From NCBI GenBank assembly GCA_002811645.1, contig PDIP01000016.1, positions 47,442 through 111,441 on the forward strand: a stretch of DNA of 64,000 bases, read 5' to 3'. This stretch comes from Corallochytrium limacisporum (lineage: Eukaryota; Opisthokonta). The first letter of the stretch is position 1; each line of letters opens with the position of its first letter. Under the pieces are notes generated by a model that had not been told where the DNA came from, did no database searches, and saw only the letters and a program-made list of their open reading frames with translations. This document shows positions 1-10,443 of this stretch, in pieces. Made by a program: the position numbers and the translations under genes.

Positions 1-86
<86 letters not shown>
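1..86. repeat. TGTTGC hexamer microsatellite (polyQ-coding)
   Basis: Fourteen near-perfect TGTTGC units reach the left edge of the window. On the minus strand they read (CAA CAG)n and encode at least 28 consecutive Gln in the partial gene. The alternating codons are unlike the pure TGC run at about 330-351. The repeat probably continues outside the window. Confidence 0.9.
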
Positions 87-1028
87 ACCTGGCATCTGGA
101 AACGGGCGGCAGCCAAACCAGGTGGAAGTCCCCCGCCAGCCATGGGCCTGTGGCCAATCTGAACCTCGCGTGACTGGAATTCGTTGAATAGTTGTGGTGC
201 CGGCGATTCACGGGTCTCCATCTGCGTTCCTTGCTGCATCATACCGGGTGGTGGCATTCGCATGCGCTGGTCCTGGAAGAGTGGCTGTTGTTGTTGCTGT
301 CCGTACTGCGGTCCACTGAAGCGAGGATCATGCTGCTGCTGCTGCTGCTGCTGAGGAGGAGGGGGTGGTGGTGGCTGTTGTCGCTGCTGGCGGTACTGCA
401 TGCCGGGTGGCCCATGGTGATGTCCAGGTGGTGGATGGTGGTGCGACTGATATTGTGGTTGGGGGTTCATGCCAGGGGGGACCATGCGCATCGCCTGCGT
501 GGTCTGTTCAAACCCAGGAGGAGCACCTCGCTGCTGCGTTGATCCATAGCGGTAGTCGGGAGGTCCGGCTGGGCCCTGCTGGCCCGGAAAACCTGGTGGG
601 TACTTATTAATATCCTGTCCATAGCCAGGAGGTGGTGGTCCGTTGTATCCGGCCATGCGCTGTCCCGGTGCTCCGTGTCCCGACATGCTTTGTGCTCCCT
701 GCTGCATATATGGCATTTGGCTCGGTGGGGGAGGTGGCGGAGCGCCTGCTTGCTTGACGAGGTCGCTAGCTACGCTCTCCACTTCATTGGCACTGAACAT
801 GCCAGCAAATCGTGAGCCGCGAGGAAATCCTCCCGAACTAGATCCACCAGGGAGGGCGTTCTGCCGATATGTTGGTTGATCCATAGGTCCAGAACCGAGG
901 TTAAGCTGCATCTTGAGCTGCTCCTCAAGATCGCTGGAGTTCACAGTCTGCCCAACTGGATTGTTGTAGGGTGCTTCCTGTCGCCCAGCATTATCCCAAT
1001 CACTAGCGGTAAATGTTGAATTGTTCAT
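1..1028 (-). CDS. Gln/Pro-rich low-complexity protein, N-terminal part (partial; 4E-T-like?)
   Basis: Open from ATG at 1028 to the left edge with no stop, so at least 342 residues with the C-terminus missing. The N-terminus (MNNSTFTASDWDNAG) is followed by a short acidic stretch, then a GSRFAGMFS segment near residues 80-90. After that come Pro/Gly/Gln/His-rich low-complexity runs, a polyQ run coded at about 330-351, and a pure alternating CAA/CAG run of at least 28 Gln at the edge. The SRF-x-x-(M/F)F segment followed by a P/Q-rich tail recalls eIF4E-transporter/P-body scaffold proteins. That is a weak resemblance, and other Q-rich RNA-binding or transcription cofactors are possible. Such proteins usually drive mRNP condensation or transcription-complex contacts. 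The gene is confident; the function is not. Confidence 0.6.
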
Positions 1029-2684
1029 TGTTTGTGCGTATATATGTAGACAAGAAGGCCTGCTAGCCTCGTTTCTATGTTGTCTGCGTCATGGTTTGGC
1101 GTTGTTGTGCTTTATCCCAATGTCAATATTTCCTAGCTAGTGAGTGCTCGGTCCTGTACAATACCGTAATATCATACTCGTGTTGCTAAATAATCTACTA
1201 CTTGTTCACATAATTTCATGTGTAGTAAGATTTCGTTTCAGTTGACTTTGATCATGTGCCTTGTGCATTTTACTACCTGTCGGATTTCCGGCTTTCAAGA
1301 GTCTCAACACCGCGCACGCCGTCGGCCACACACCCAAACACGTCACACCTACGCGCCAAAATGGATCCCACACACGCACACGCACACTCATACACATACA
1401 CCCGCGCGCACGAAACGAGCTTCGCACACGAACGCTCTGTTTAATTTTGCCCCTTGGCGACAACAACGGCACAACTGTGTTTGCCTCGTCTCCACCTCTG
1501 TCCGTTACAGGCGGACCACCCAAGCCTGCTGCCCAACCCCCCCCCCTCCCCACTCGTGTCAGTGTGGCACACAGAAAGCAAATGAAAGAAAACCCCTTGG
1601 CCAACCAAAAACCCCTTACACCCCCCCCCCCTAGCCCGTTGGCACACACACCCAAGCCACCCCTGGCCACTACAACACCCCAACCCCAACGTTGCGGTTC
1701 CACCACCCCTGCCACACCGGCGACTAGCCCGGGAAAAAGCGGCTGAGAACCCTTTGGCCCTGGCGTACCCCTCGCTGCATTTGCTATAGCGCTGAAGCTG
1801 GGTGCGGCGAGGGTCCCCCCCACCTCGCACTCCCCGTTCTTCTGGACCTTTTGCCTGGGGTCTCACCCGAATGCGGTACATTCACGCACGTCCCACCAAT
1901 AATTTTCGGTTCTCAGGTAAATCACCACTTCCGTCCTTCACCCGGAAGTGAGACCACCCCCCACCCGGCCGGTCGGGAGTTGGGTGGGGAGAGATTCAAT
2001 TTTCACTATGGACAATGGACCGTTTTATTTCTTTCTGTAGGGTTTCCGGCAAACCTAAATATGAGGATCAGTACTTTCAGTATGGCATTTGGCCCACGTA
2101 TTTGTGAAAATACTTTCGGTACGATGGCCATACTACAGCGGGCACGGTTGTCGCAGTACTCACAATGACCATCCGATGTATAGACTCCTGAAGGATGCTG
2201 AAATATATTCTGAATCATTAGATGAATTCAAGACTAAGTCTTGTCCTTCGGCACTGGCAAGCTATGATTCTGCAAGTATATGGGTTCGCCACGGCTCGTA
2301 CTCCGGCAAAAAATATTTATGAATCAATTTGAGACGCATGAAATCGAAAGTGGCTGTCGTAGGTTAGTAATACTTTCAGTTTCAGTACCACTGGCCGCCT
2401 TCCCCCCCATCCCCCCAATCCCCAAGGGGTGGAGGGGTTGGAGGCCGACACTTAGTTGGGCGCACTGGCAGCAGCAACATGTTGCCAAACCCACAGCATT
2501 TGGACAGTCTATTTGGGGCATGACCTCAATTCCAAATTACGAATAGCAGTCATTATTTGCTCAAGATGCGTTCATGCGAGCAAAATGATAGATAGGACAG
2601 TCCTTGGCAGGCGGCGGGTACCGTGCAAGGGAGTTGAAATATCAGTCATGATCGAGACGGTTGGGGAACCCTAGGACCCGAACC
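1029..2684. other. Intergenic region between two divergent genes; simple repeats
   Basis: No gene is recognised. The region separates the minus-strand Q-rich gene from the plus-strand FG-GAP gene. It holds a CA-rich microsatellite (about 1364-1412), C homopolymers at 1537-1546 and 1621-1631, an E2F-like GCGCCAAAA at 1354-1362, and three copies of a TACTTTCAGTA-like element at 2072, 2111 and 2371. Open frames on both strands across the CA/C-rich part are low-complexity shadows. Confidence 0.6.
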
Positions 2685-5237
2685 ATGAAGCCGAGTGCAC
2701 AGTTGCGAAAACGCAGAAATGCACAAAAGGCTGCTCCCAGCAGCCAGTCACCTTTGAGAAGCGGAAACGCTGCCACACATAACAATACCAGGAACAGTGA
2801 CGGAGCACAAGCTGAAGGTGTCCAATCGACATGGAGCAAAATACCGAACTCTGCGATATCACCACGGACAACCAAATCTTCGAGTAAACTGGAAAGAAGG
2901 GACCTCATTATCTTTGTATGTGCCAGTTTCTTACTCTTGCTATATCTTCAGAGCCGATACCTTGAAAGTTTGGACATGAGCATTGGATTTTTCGAGTCGA
3001 AGAATGACATGGCGACCATGATAGCACGATACATTGACAGTGGAGGTGAAGCTTCTGTTGGTAGCAAATGCTCGCTGACAATTGAGAACTGGACTCTGGA
3101 TGACGCAAATTGGGACCACTCCGGAGAGTTGATCATGGCTCTCAACGATCACGGGACGTGCAAGTCGGTGCAGTCAAACCCTGTCTGGACGTTTAGCTAC
3201 TTTGAAATGCACCGACCTTACGTCAAGCGAAAACTTCTCCCGCACGGCACCATGCGCCCCTCTCGCTTCCTGGCCTGGCCAGATGAAAGTAAGGACGCAG
3301 ACAGCAATCAGAAACAGAAACCGTTTTGCCCCTCAGTGCGTGCTTTACATGTTCTTGGTGACGATGCAAGCATTACCGAATCTACACCATCCGATGATGG
3401 AATGTCTACAGCAAAGGGCGACCGGACAAGCAACATGATTGCACTTGTCTGCCATCCACTGAAGCTGGTCATGGTCGATAGTACATCATCCCTGTTTTTC
3501 ACTCCCATCTTCACCCCTCCAAAGTCCCCTCACGCCCTGGCAGCAATCGACGACACCATTCGACCGTTGTCCGTGCTCTGGAGTCTGGACCTGAAGCCTC
3601 TACTCTTCGCTCAGCAATTGGGAGACGATGAGGATCAGCCAAACGTGGAAGTAGTTGACGATGATACTATGAACGAACGGATCCAGGAGATTGCTCTTAC
3701 GAATTCTCCATCTCAGCTCATTGTCAGCGTTCGGATGCACCGTACACTACTCACAGTCAACGCAGACATCCGTACGGGTAACCTGCGCTGGCAGCACACT
3801 GCGGATACCAGCGTGGACGACCAAGTTGACGGTTCTCTATTTCACCCGTCACAGTACAATGGAAGCGGCCAGACTTCCAATTCCCAAAACGGAAAGGAGC
3901 AGAAGGCGTCTCTTTTTTCCGAGTTCCAACACGTCAAGCACAAGGCAGCCATCGGCTCCGAATTACCGCATCATTGGTCTGGCCCTCAAGACATGACAGT
4001 CGCCACCTCTCTGTATGACAGCTCGTATCTTGCCTTTGCTGCTGGTACGCGCAGTAACCACACCGGGTTTGGAAGCGCACTCCGAATGGCCGTATCACCA
4101 TCCCGATTCCGCACTTCCTACGCGAAACGGAACACGTCCTCCGATGTGAGCCAAATGAACGCAGTTGTAGTTCATCATCGTGACGGAATTCACGTCCTCG
4201 ATCTCATTACCGGCCGACAGAGAGCACACGTCCGCTTACCCGCCAGTCCGGCTGTAACATACATCGACTTGCAGCGCGAAGGAACGATCAAGCAAATCAT
4301 TGTTGGCGGACATGTCGGATCAGGCGATGATCATATCAACACGAAGGCCCACAAGTCGTCCCTGGACAAGACAGACGACCTCCCAACCCAAACGCAGCAT
4401 GTAATTGCTTCACTCGGTCCGTGTGAGGCGATGCTTGTGGAAGGCCATCCGATCACTCGCGAGGTGCGAAAAGTGGACCCCTGCCATGGCGCAGTACCCT
4501 CGGCCAATGCAGCGGAGGCAGCGAAGGACGAACGTTCTCAGTCGGAGAGGGCCGGCGCTAAGGCCGGTCAAGGAGGTAGGGAAGGCCTTGACATGGGCTC
4601 CCGAGGATCTGGCGCCCATTCCTTTGTGCCCTGGAGTAGTGCTGAAGTACTTACCCCAGTTATCACCACGCGGTCCTCTGGTTACCTTCAGCAGCAGTCC
4701 GATGCGCTAATGATCTTCCTCTCAGACTCGGGCTACCTTACCGCACTCCATGAAGACGGGAGCATTGCGTGGGAAGCACACACTCTCTGTGCTTGGGATG
4801 GTCGGCGGGTGCGGCACAGCAACTTCCGCCCACGTGGCCTGGCCCTTGTGCAGCTCGCCCATCGACGTGAACATTTCATTCTGTCCTCACAGGAACTGAC
4901 TGAAGACCTGCTTCTGCTCTGGGGCGAGGCGTACGTCGAGATATGGAATTTGCATGGCACACGGATGGTGCAACATGATCTGCCCTGTGTGCCCAGTGGA
5001 GGATACGCCCTCGCAGACCTGGACGGCAATGGATGGCGAGACCTTGTCCTTCAGTGTGACACCCATATAGTCGGGCTGATGATTGACCACCGACCAGAGC
5101 AGCGCGTCCTGGCAGTGTTTGTGTTCCTGGCTTGGCTCGTCGGCCTGCTTGCCCTGCTCACCGATGTGATTGGCGAGAACAACGCATTTGATCGCCTCAT
5201 CAATCGAATGACCGTTCCTCCTTTGCCAAACTCTTAA
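2685..5237 (+). CDS. FG-GAP repeat-containing membrane protein
   Basis: 850 residues from ATG 2685. The frame is open a few codons upstream, but this is the first ATG and it has A at -3. The layout is a basic, Ser-rich N-tail, a hydrophobic segment at about residues 75-92 (FVCASFLLLLYLQ), a long luminal/extracellular-type region with several NxS/T sequons, then an FG-GAP-like motif near the end (ALADLDGNGWRDLVLQC). A second hydrophobic segment follows at about 805-825 (VLAVFVFLAWLVGLLALLTD). This two-anchor layout with beta-propeller-like repeats is that of plant At3g51050-type and animal FAM234/ITFG-type FG-GAP proteins, which are poorly characterised secretory-pathway membrane proteins. The exact orthologue is uncertain. 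Confidence 0.72.
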   Translation: MKPSAQLRKRRNAQKAAPSSQSPLRSGNAATHNNTRNSDGAQAEGVQSTWSKIPNSAISPRTTKSSSKLERRDLIIFVCASFLLLLYLQSRYLESLDMSIGFFESKNDMATMIARYIDSGGEASVGSKCSLTIENWTLDDANWDHSGELIMALNDHGTCKSVQSNPVWTFSYFEMHRPYVKRKLLPHGTMRPSRFLAWPDESKDADSNQKQKPFCPSVRALHVLGDDASITESTPSDDGMSTAKGDRTSNMIALVCHPLKLVMVDSTSSLFFTPIFTPPKSPHALAAIDDTIRPLSVLWSLDLKPLLFAQQLGDDEDQPNVEVVDDDTMNERIQEIALTNSPSQLIVSVRMHRTLLTVNADIRTGNLRWQHTADTSVDDQVDGSLFHPSQYNGSGQTSNSQNGKEQKASLFSEFQHVKHKAAIGSELPHHWSGPQDMTVATSLYDSSYLAFAAGTRSNHTGFGSALRMAVSPSRFRTSYAKRNTSSDVSQMNAVVVHHRDGIHVLDLITGRQRAHVRLPASPAVTYIDLQREGTIKQIIVGGHVGSGDDHINTKAHKSSLDKTDDLPTQTQHVIASLGPCEAMLVEGHPITREVRKVDPCHGAVPSANAAEAAKDERSQSERAGAKAGQGGREGLDMGSRGSGAHSFVPWSSAEVLTPVITTRSSGYLQQQSDALMIFLSDSGYLTALHEDGSIAWEAHTLCAWDGRRVRHSNFRPRGLALVQLAHRREHFILSSQELTEDLLLLWGEAYVEIWNLHGTRMVQHDLPCVPSGGYALADLDGNGWRDLVLQCDTHIVGLMIDHRPEQRVLAVFVFLAWLVGLLALLTDVIGENNAFDRLINRMTVPPLPNS

Positions 5238-5355
5238 AGAAATGACCAACTTAGTATCAGTGTTTGCAACATCACATAGTTCAAATTCAGGTTCTAAAAT
5301 ATTACATATATAGTCTCGGAATCACAGTTTGGAAAAACTGATCAATGATCCAGTT

Positions 5356-7389
5356 CTAGAGAGCGGACGCCTTGACTTGGGCACTGGCCATTGGCTTCAT
5401 GCGCACCATCTGCTGACCCTCGGCATTTACCCAACGTTCAGTGTACTGCTCAATCAGAAACCTGAGCCGGGCAACGTTTCCATTCTTATCGAGCTGCGGT
5501 GCAAAGTTGGCATAGATGCTGGACAATTCACGGGGCTCCCGCACAAAGGTGTGAAAGTCTTGCAGTGAGATGGCATTGTGATTCAAGCCAACCCAGCCCT
5601 CTTTACTGCGCAGCGTACCGTCAAACCGTTTGATGAGATTCAAGGGGGGCTGTGGATCTGGCATGTTGTGGATTTTGTCCTCAACATCGACCGCGCTCAT
5701 GCCATTGACGATGTCGTTGACGGGCTGCTTAGCCTTGCGTTCCTTCGGAGTTTTGCCGTCCATTGCACAGACCATGTTGAGGTGCTCAATGTTGCTAGCG
5801 TCAACTTCCGTGTCCAGACCCTTGTTCGCTATCGCGAACAGATTCGGCAGGCATGCAGGTCCGACCTGCTGCGCGCTCAATCGTCCAGTGCTGCCAGGGA
5901 TCATAGTGTGCACCGTGTTGGTGAGCGCATGGCTAAAATCTTCTCCGAAGTTCATGAGTTTGTGTGCAGAGATATAGTATTCTTCGAAGCGGCGGCCCAT
6001 GTTCGAGGTCTGGCGCAGAGTTCGGACGAGTTGGAGAGTGGATAGCGCCGCTGGCCGTGGAAGTGCACCCAGACGCTCCGCGGTCAAACGTCCGAACGGC
6101 TGGTCCCGGCTCCGCTCCAGGGCTCCGACAATACCGTCAAGAGTAGGCTGACTGAAACAAGTGTTGATGGTTTGCAGATGATCCTTGGTGATGCGACCTG
6201 CGTCCACTGGCTTCGCATTAATCTCCTGGAGACAGATTTGCAGATAGGACGGGTGCAGAGATGGCATGGAGTTCAGAGAGTCTGCGAAGACGGACAGACG
6301 CTCCTCGGGCACAATGTCGGAGATGATGCCTAGATGGAAGCAGTCTTCTACTGTAAGTTCAGGACAGGCCAAGGCCAGGTACTCTCCGATTCGACCCTCC
6401 AAGGAGGCCATGGATATGACAGAAGGTCCAGGTAAACCGAGAGCACCATTCGAAGACGACTCATCCCAAAGCCCTTGGAAGCGCAGAGTAGCCCCAGGGC
6501 TCATCAGACGGTGCTCCATGAGCAACAGCGTGTCCGCGACAAGACCAGAGTTCATGCCCGATGTGAACATGGCCAAAACGGGGCTACGGCAGTGAGTGGC
6601 CTGATAAGCGCCGTAGAGTTGGTTCCGGAGCATCAGGAGGCAGCGCTCATTGCCGGCGGTCTGCGCGTCAGTCTCAGACAGCGTCTCTGTGCCGTCCTTG
6701 TAGAGATCAGCAACGTTGTGCCGAACATTTTGGTTACCAAAATACCTATCCTCCAGCTCAGTTACCAACGCATTGTAGTCGTTGACGTAGCCGCCGCCTA
6801 AGGCGGCGTTTTTGTTCAGAGCGGCCTGTCGAATAGCAAGCTCATCGTATGCAAGCTTCAGTTCGGTTCCATCGTTGCTATCTCCAGGGATAATGCGATA
6901 GAAGCCATCAGTAGCCTGTCCTGTGCCACGTCTCATTACGCCCTCACCTATGAAGAAACCGTCTGCGGGTAGGTCGGATACTGTGCTGGCTTTGCGCCAT
7001 GATCGGTACTTGCCCGTCATGCGTTCGTCTATGTATTCAAACTGATCGGGTATGGGTTCTGCAATCAACCCGTAGTAGCTCTGCCTGAACTCTGCGGTCA
7101 TACTGCTGGCGTGGCGTGTCTCGCAGAGATAGACTTGGTCTTTGATCGATCCCATGGCATTCGCAGCAACCATGTTGTCACGAAAAGCCGATGAGGCCGG
7201 GAGATCCCACTGCAACTCGTGCGCTCTGGGCCAACCGAGGGCCAGACGTCGGAGTTTCCCTTTGCCATACGGTGTGATAAGCGGGCTGTAAAGTTGATTT
7301 TGTGCTACATTGGTGGGCAAGGGACCCGCAGGTGGAAGTCGCTCCAGCTTGCGCCGGAACGTGATCCGCATGGGCCTTTTGATCACCAT
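5356..7389 (-). CDS. Crotonase-fold HIBCH/mS47-like protein, probably mitochondrial
   Basis: 677 residues from ATG 7389. The N-terminus is Arg/Lys-rich without acidic residues (MVIKRPMRITFRRKLERL), typical of a mitochondrial presequence. The central part, about 230-420, matches the ECH_2 (3-hydroxyisobutyryl-CoA hydrolase) domain, including LALACPELTVEDCFHLGI and the DIVPEERL stretch. The region that in HIBCH carries the oxyanion-hole GGG and the MPE catalytic Glu reads GMNSG and FQGLWDE instead, so hydrolase activity is doubtful. The length far exceeds HIBCH (about 390) and has extra N- and C-terminal blocks. A structural role like the mitoribosomal HIBCH relative mS47/Ehd3 is a good alternative. 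It converges with the FG-GAP gene (118-bp gap). Confidence 0.7.
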   Translation of the reverse strand: MVIKRPMRITFRRKLERLPPAGPLPTNVAQNQLYSPLITPYGKGKLRRLALGWPRAHELQWDLPASSAFRDNMVAANAMGSIKDQVYLCETRHASSMTAEFRQSYYGLIAEPIPDQFEYIDERMTGKYRSWRKASTVSDLPADGFFIGEGVMRRGTGQATDGFYRIIPGDSNDGTELKLAYDELAIRQAALNKNAALGGGYVNDYNALVTELEDRYFGNQNVRHNVADLYKDGTETLSETDAQTAGNERCLLMLRNQLYGAYQATHCRSPVLAMFTSGMNSGLVADTLLLMEHRLMSPGATLRFQGLWDESSSNGALGLPGPSVISMASLEGRIGEYLALACPELTVEDCFHLGIISDIVPEERLSVFADSLNSMPSLHPSYLQICLQEINAKPVDAGRITKDHLQTINTCFSQPTLDGIVGALERSRDQPFGRLTAERLGALPRPAALSTLQLVRTLRQTSNMGRRFEEYYISAHKLMNFGEDFSHALTNTVHTMIPGSTGRLSAQQVGPACLPNLFAIANKGLDTEVDASNIEHLNMVCAMDGKTPKERKAKQPVNDIVNGMSAVDVEDKIHNMPDPQPPLNLIKRFDGTLRSKEGWVGLNHNAISLQDFHTFVREPRELSSIYANFAPQLDKNGNVARLRFLIEQYTERWVNAEGQQMVRMKPMASAQVKASAL

Positions 7390-8365
7390 GGTGAAAACCT
7401 TTCCGTATCTATTTGCTACTTAAACTTCTTCTTCTAAGAGCCATGAATGAACTAAGCAGTATTAGTTCGTTTACATGATGATTCAATCAATTCTCCGACT
7501 CGTCCCCTACATACCACTTTAATGTGTGCATCACAGTGTAGGGTCATAAACAATCTTTTACGAATGTTGACCCATCACAAGTACCTACATGACAACCTCT
7601 TGTTCAGGGGTTCCTTTTCAAATGTAAATTCCACGAATTGTAACCATCATTTCTTTGTTAAATGTTTCTTCGTTCCCAAGGATGCAGTTCTCGAAGACAA
7701 TTGTGTGCCGCACGGAAGGTGTGTGAGCGCGGTGCTGGAGGTGTATGCATTCGGGCTGGACTAGTGGGTCCATGCGACCGTCCCCAGGCAGACATAGCTA
7801 CTCTGTGATTGTTGGAATCAGAGTAGTTTCTCTCGTATTGTATGGAAAATATATGTAGTGATGTGTGGAGTATATTTCGCCACTGATTCAAAAATTTTAC
7901 TACTTTTTTCCACGCTGGGGCGGTTTGATTCACATTGTAAATCAAGGGGGAGGTATGGTCGACGGGAAACCGCGGGGTGAAGGGGAAAGAGACAGGCCAA
8001 AGGGCAGGATTTTGGTTCTTCTTGTTGCCTCTCAACCCAACCTCACAGTCTCCTCCCCGACCGGATCCTCCCGCCTACAGCCTCCCTCCGGGGATCGAGA
8101 GTGGATGACATAGTAATGGGAGGAGAGCTGCGGGAAAGAGTCTGTTGTACCGGTAAAATTGCTACTTGGGTCTTCGTTCCGCTCTTCTACTGCGGCCATG
8201 GTCTGCCCTGCCACAGGTATAGAAAGAGCAACTTGGTGAGCTTCTTGCTGATGAAAAGAATTGGTATGGTTCTTACGGATCTAGCAAGGGAGTCGCACAA
8301 TCTACGTCTTGTGCTAAATTGCGAAATATGTCGTGAGTTGCAAACCCAACCATATACACACACCG
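7390..8365. promoter_or_regulatory. Divergent promoter region, mS47-like / SLC7 genes
   Basis: Shared upstream region of the minus-strand crotonase gene and the plus-strand transporter gene. I see no third gene. The open frames on either strand have no recognisable domain. GC skews and a C-rich stretch (about 8040-8090) are present. No TATA box or named operator can be assigned with confidence. Confidence 0.4.
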
Positions 8366-10324
8366 ATGTCTAGTTTCGAAAACCGGACAAGCCGGTCGAC
8401 GTCAATAGAAGAACATGATCCTGCAAATCACTTAATTCATAGACATCACAACCCTAGTCAGAAGCGTCACATTCAGAAGCGTCACAGCATGGAAGAAGCT
8501 GACGAGAACGGTCAAGGCTTCATCGCCAGTAGCAAGGGTTATGCCAAAATGAGTGACTCAGATGTGATAGCAGAGCCTAGGGCCATGGCCCGTGCGTCGA
8601 TGACTGACGAGGAGGATCTGATCATGGAGCCGGATCCGTACACAAAGGAGCTTAATCATGAGTTGCATGAAATGGATTTCTTGCACCACCACAACGGAGA
8701 GCATAAGGATGAAGAAGAAAACGGGAGCACCTCCGGGGAGTACCATGGTGGCAGCGGTGAAGAACTAGAACGCACAGTCGGCCTCTTTGGAGGCACCTCA
8801 TTAATAGTCGGTGTCATGATCGGGTCTGGAATTTTTTCGTCTCCCGGTGCCATCCTCGACGAGGTCGGCAGTGTGGGTGCCGCTCTGATTGTGTGGACCG
8901 TCTCCGGCATGCTAGCACTGGTGGGAGCCCTCTGTTACGTCGAGCTGGGTACAAGCATTGAGAGAAGCTCAGGTGGTGAATATGCGTACCTCTTACATAC
9001 CTACGGCGAATTGGTTGCGTTCACGTACACAGTGAGTCTGAGCTTTGCTGGTAAACCGGGATCGCTGGCGATTATATCGACTGTGTTTGGCGACTATCTT
9101 GGACGGTTGTTGAGTGGATCCGGCAAGGAAGAGTCTCCGGCATGGCTTGCCAAGGGATTGGGTCTGTCGCAACTGCTTTGTCTTTTTATTATCAACTCCA
9201 TGGACACAAAGAAGGGTCTACTTCTACAAGGGGCTAGCATGGTGGCAAAGCTGATAGTCGTTGCTGCAGTCATTGTTACCGGACTAATTGTCATGGGCAT
9301 GCTTTTCAGCAAGGACCCCTCAGACCTGGATGAAACCCAGCAGGCTATCTATGACCAACTCACGCAACCATTTTTCGGCACTTCAACCAATCCAGGGTCT
9401 TGGGCACTAGCCCTATTCGCCGGACTCTGGGCCTACGACGGGTGGAACAATCTGAATTATGTCGCGGAGGAGGTGGTGAACCCGACTCGGAATCTTCCTC
9501 TTGCTATTTGCATTGCTGTGCCGAGCGTTACTTTCTTGTATGTTTTGGTTAATCTATCCTATTTGTCGGTCCTGACGGTCGAGCAAGCCGCAACAACCAA
9601 TGCAATTGCTATGGAGTGGGGCCTTGAATTGATGGGTCCAGTTGGTGGTTCGCTAATCCCGATTGGTGTTGCCATCTCTGCTCTCGGTGCAGCCAATGGC
9701 TCGCTCTTTACTTCCGCTCGGATCATCTTTGCCTCAAGCCGTGCCGGACAATTCCCGGCATGGACCGGTCGTGTACATCCTGTCCGCGGAACTATGATCA
9801 ATGCGCTGGCCATTCAGGTCAGCATCGCTTCCATCATGGTTCTGGCAGGCAACTTTAAGGTACTTGTTAATTTCTTCAGCTTCAGTGCCTGGGTCTTCTA
9901 CGGTCTGACGGCAGCGTCGTTGATTGTGCTGCGGTACCGAGAGCCGGACCGACCGCGACCATTCAAAGTGTGGCTGCCGTTAGCCTTCCTGTTTTGTTTG
10001 ATCACCCTCTTCTTGATCGTCGTGGCGGCGTATGAAGCACCGAAGGAGTCAGCCGCAGCGACGGTGTTCATGATCCTGGCTACACCGTTGTACTATTTCT
10101 ATGTGAAGCCGCGGAAGGAGAAGCGACTTGCTCAGGCGCACACAATTACTGGCGGCGTGCCTCACAATCCGTGGCGATATCGTGGCTATATACGCGTCGA
10201 GGACGAGCAAGGCAGCGATGGTCTGGACCACCGGCGGATATCCGGAGGCTCTGGCGGCCGCGGTGTGTCTATCGTCGACCTGGACGGTGAGGGCGGTGCA
10301 TTAGATGCCGGTGTCGAGCTTTGA
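8366..10324 (+). CDS. LAT-type amino-acid transporter (SLC7/APC family)
   Basis: 652 residues from ATG 8366; the open frame extends 11 codons upstream without an ATG. The hydrophilic acidic/His-rich N-tail of about 145 residues is long for the family. The APC core starts at RTVGLFGGTSLIVGVMIGSG, and the GSGIF motif of TM1 is the substrate-binding unwound loop of SLC7 light chains. It continues through about 12 membrane spans, including FAGLWAYDGWNNLNYVAEEV (the TM6 GLWAYDGWN motif of LAT1/LAT2/y+LAT) and a WVFYGLTAASLIVLRYREP segment. The C-tail (about 60 residues) is polar. Animal LATs pair with the SLC3 heavy chain through a conserved Cys; I see no evidence either way here. Expected role: neutral/cationic amino-acid exchange at the plasma membrane. 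Confidence 0.88.
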   Translation: MSSFENRTSRSTSIEEHDPANHLIHRHHNPSQKRHIQKRHSMEEADENGQGFIASSKGYAKMSDSDVIAEPRAMARASMTDEEDLIMEPDPYTKELNHELHEMDFLHHHNGEHKDEEENGSTSGEYHGGSGEELERTVGLFGGTSLIVGVMIGSGIFSSPGAILDEVGSVGAALIVWTVSGMLALVGALCYVELGTSIERSSGGEYAYLLHTYGELVAFTYTVSLSFAGKPGSLAIISTVFGDYLGRLLSGSGKEESPAWLAKGLGLSQLLCLFIINSMDTKKGLLLQGASMVAKLIVVAAVIVTGLIVMGMLFSKDPSDLDETQQAIYDQLTQPFFGTSTNPGSWALALFAGLWAYDGWNNLNYVAEEVVNPTRNLPLAICIAVPSVTFLYVLVNLSYLSVLTVEQAATTNAIAMEWGLELMGPVGGSLIPIGVAISALGAANGSLFTSARIIFASSRAGQFPAWTGRVHPVRGTMINALAIQVSIASIMVLAGNFKVLVNFFSFSAWVFYGLTAASLIVLRYREPDRPRPFKVWLPLAFLFCLITLFLIVVAAYEAPKESAAATVFMILATPLYYFYVKPRKEKRLAQAHTITGGVPHNPWRYRGYIRVEDEQGSDGLDHRRISGGSGGRGVSIVDLDGEGGALDAGVEL

Positions 10325-10443
10325 GAGCGGCAAAGATTGTCAATTTTAGAGAAACGAATACAATAGCAACAAACTAGTAAAGAAATGTGAATCATTGTAA
10401 CAGCAAGGTTTCAGTGGTGTAATTTATCTCGTTAGAATTCGTT

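Noticed and set aside
1206-1881. Long overlapping open frames on both strands (up to 205 codons)
   Set aside because: They arise from CA and C/G low-complexity sequence. Composition is repetitive and no frame has a domain.
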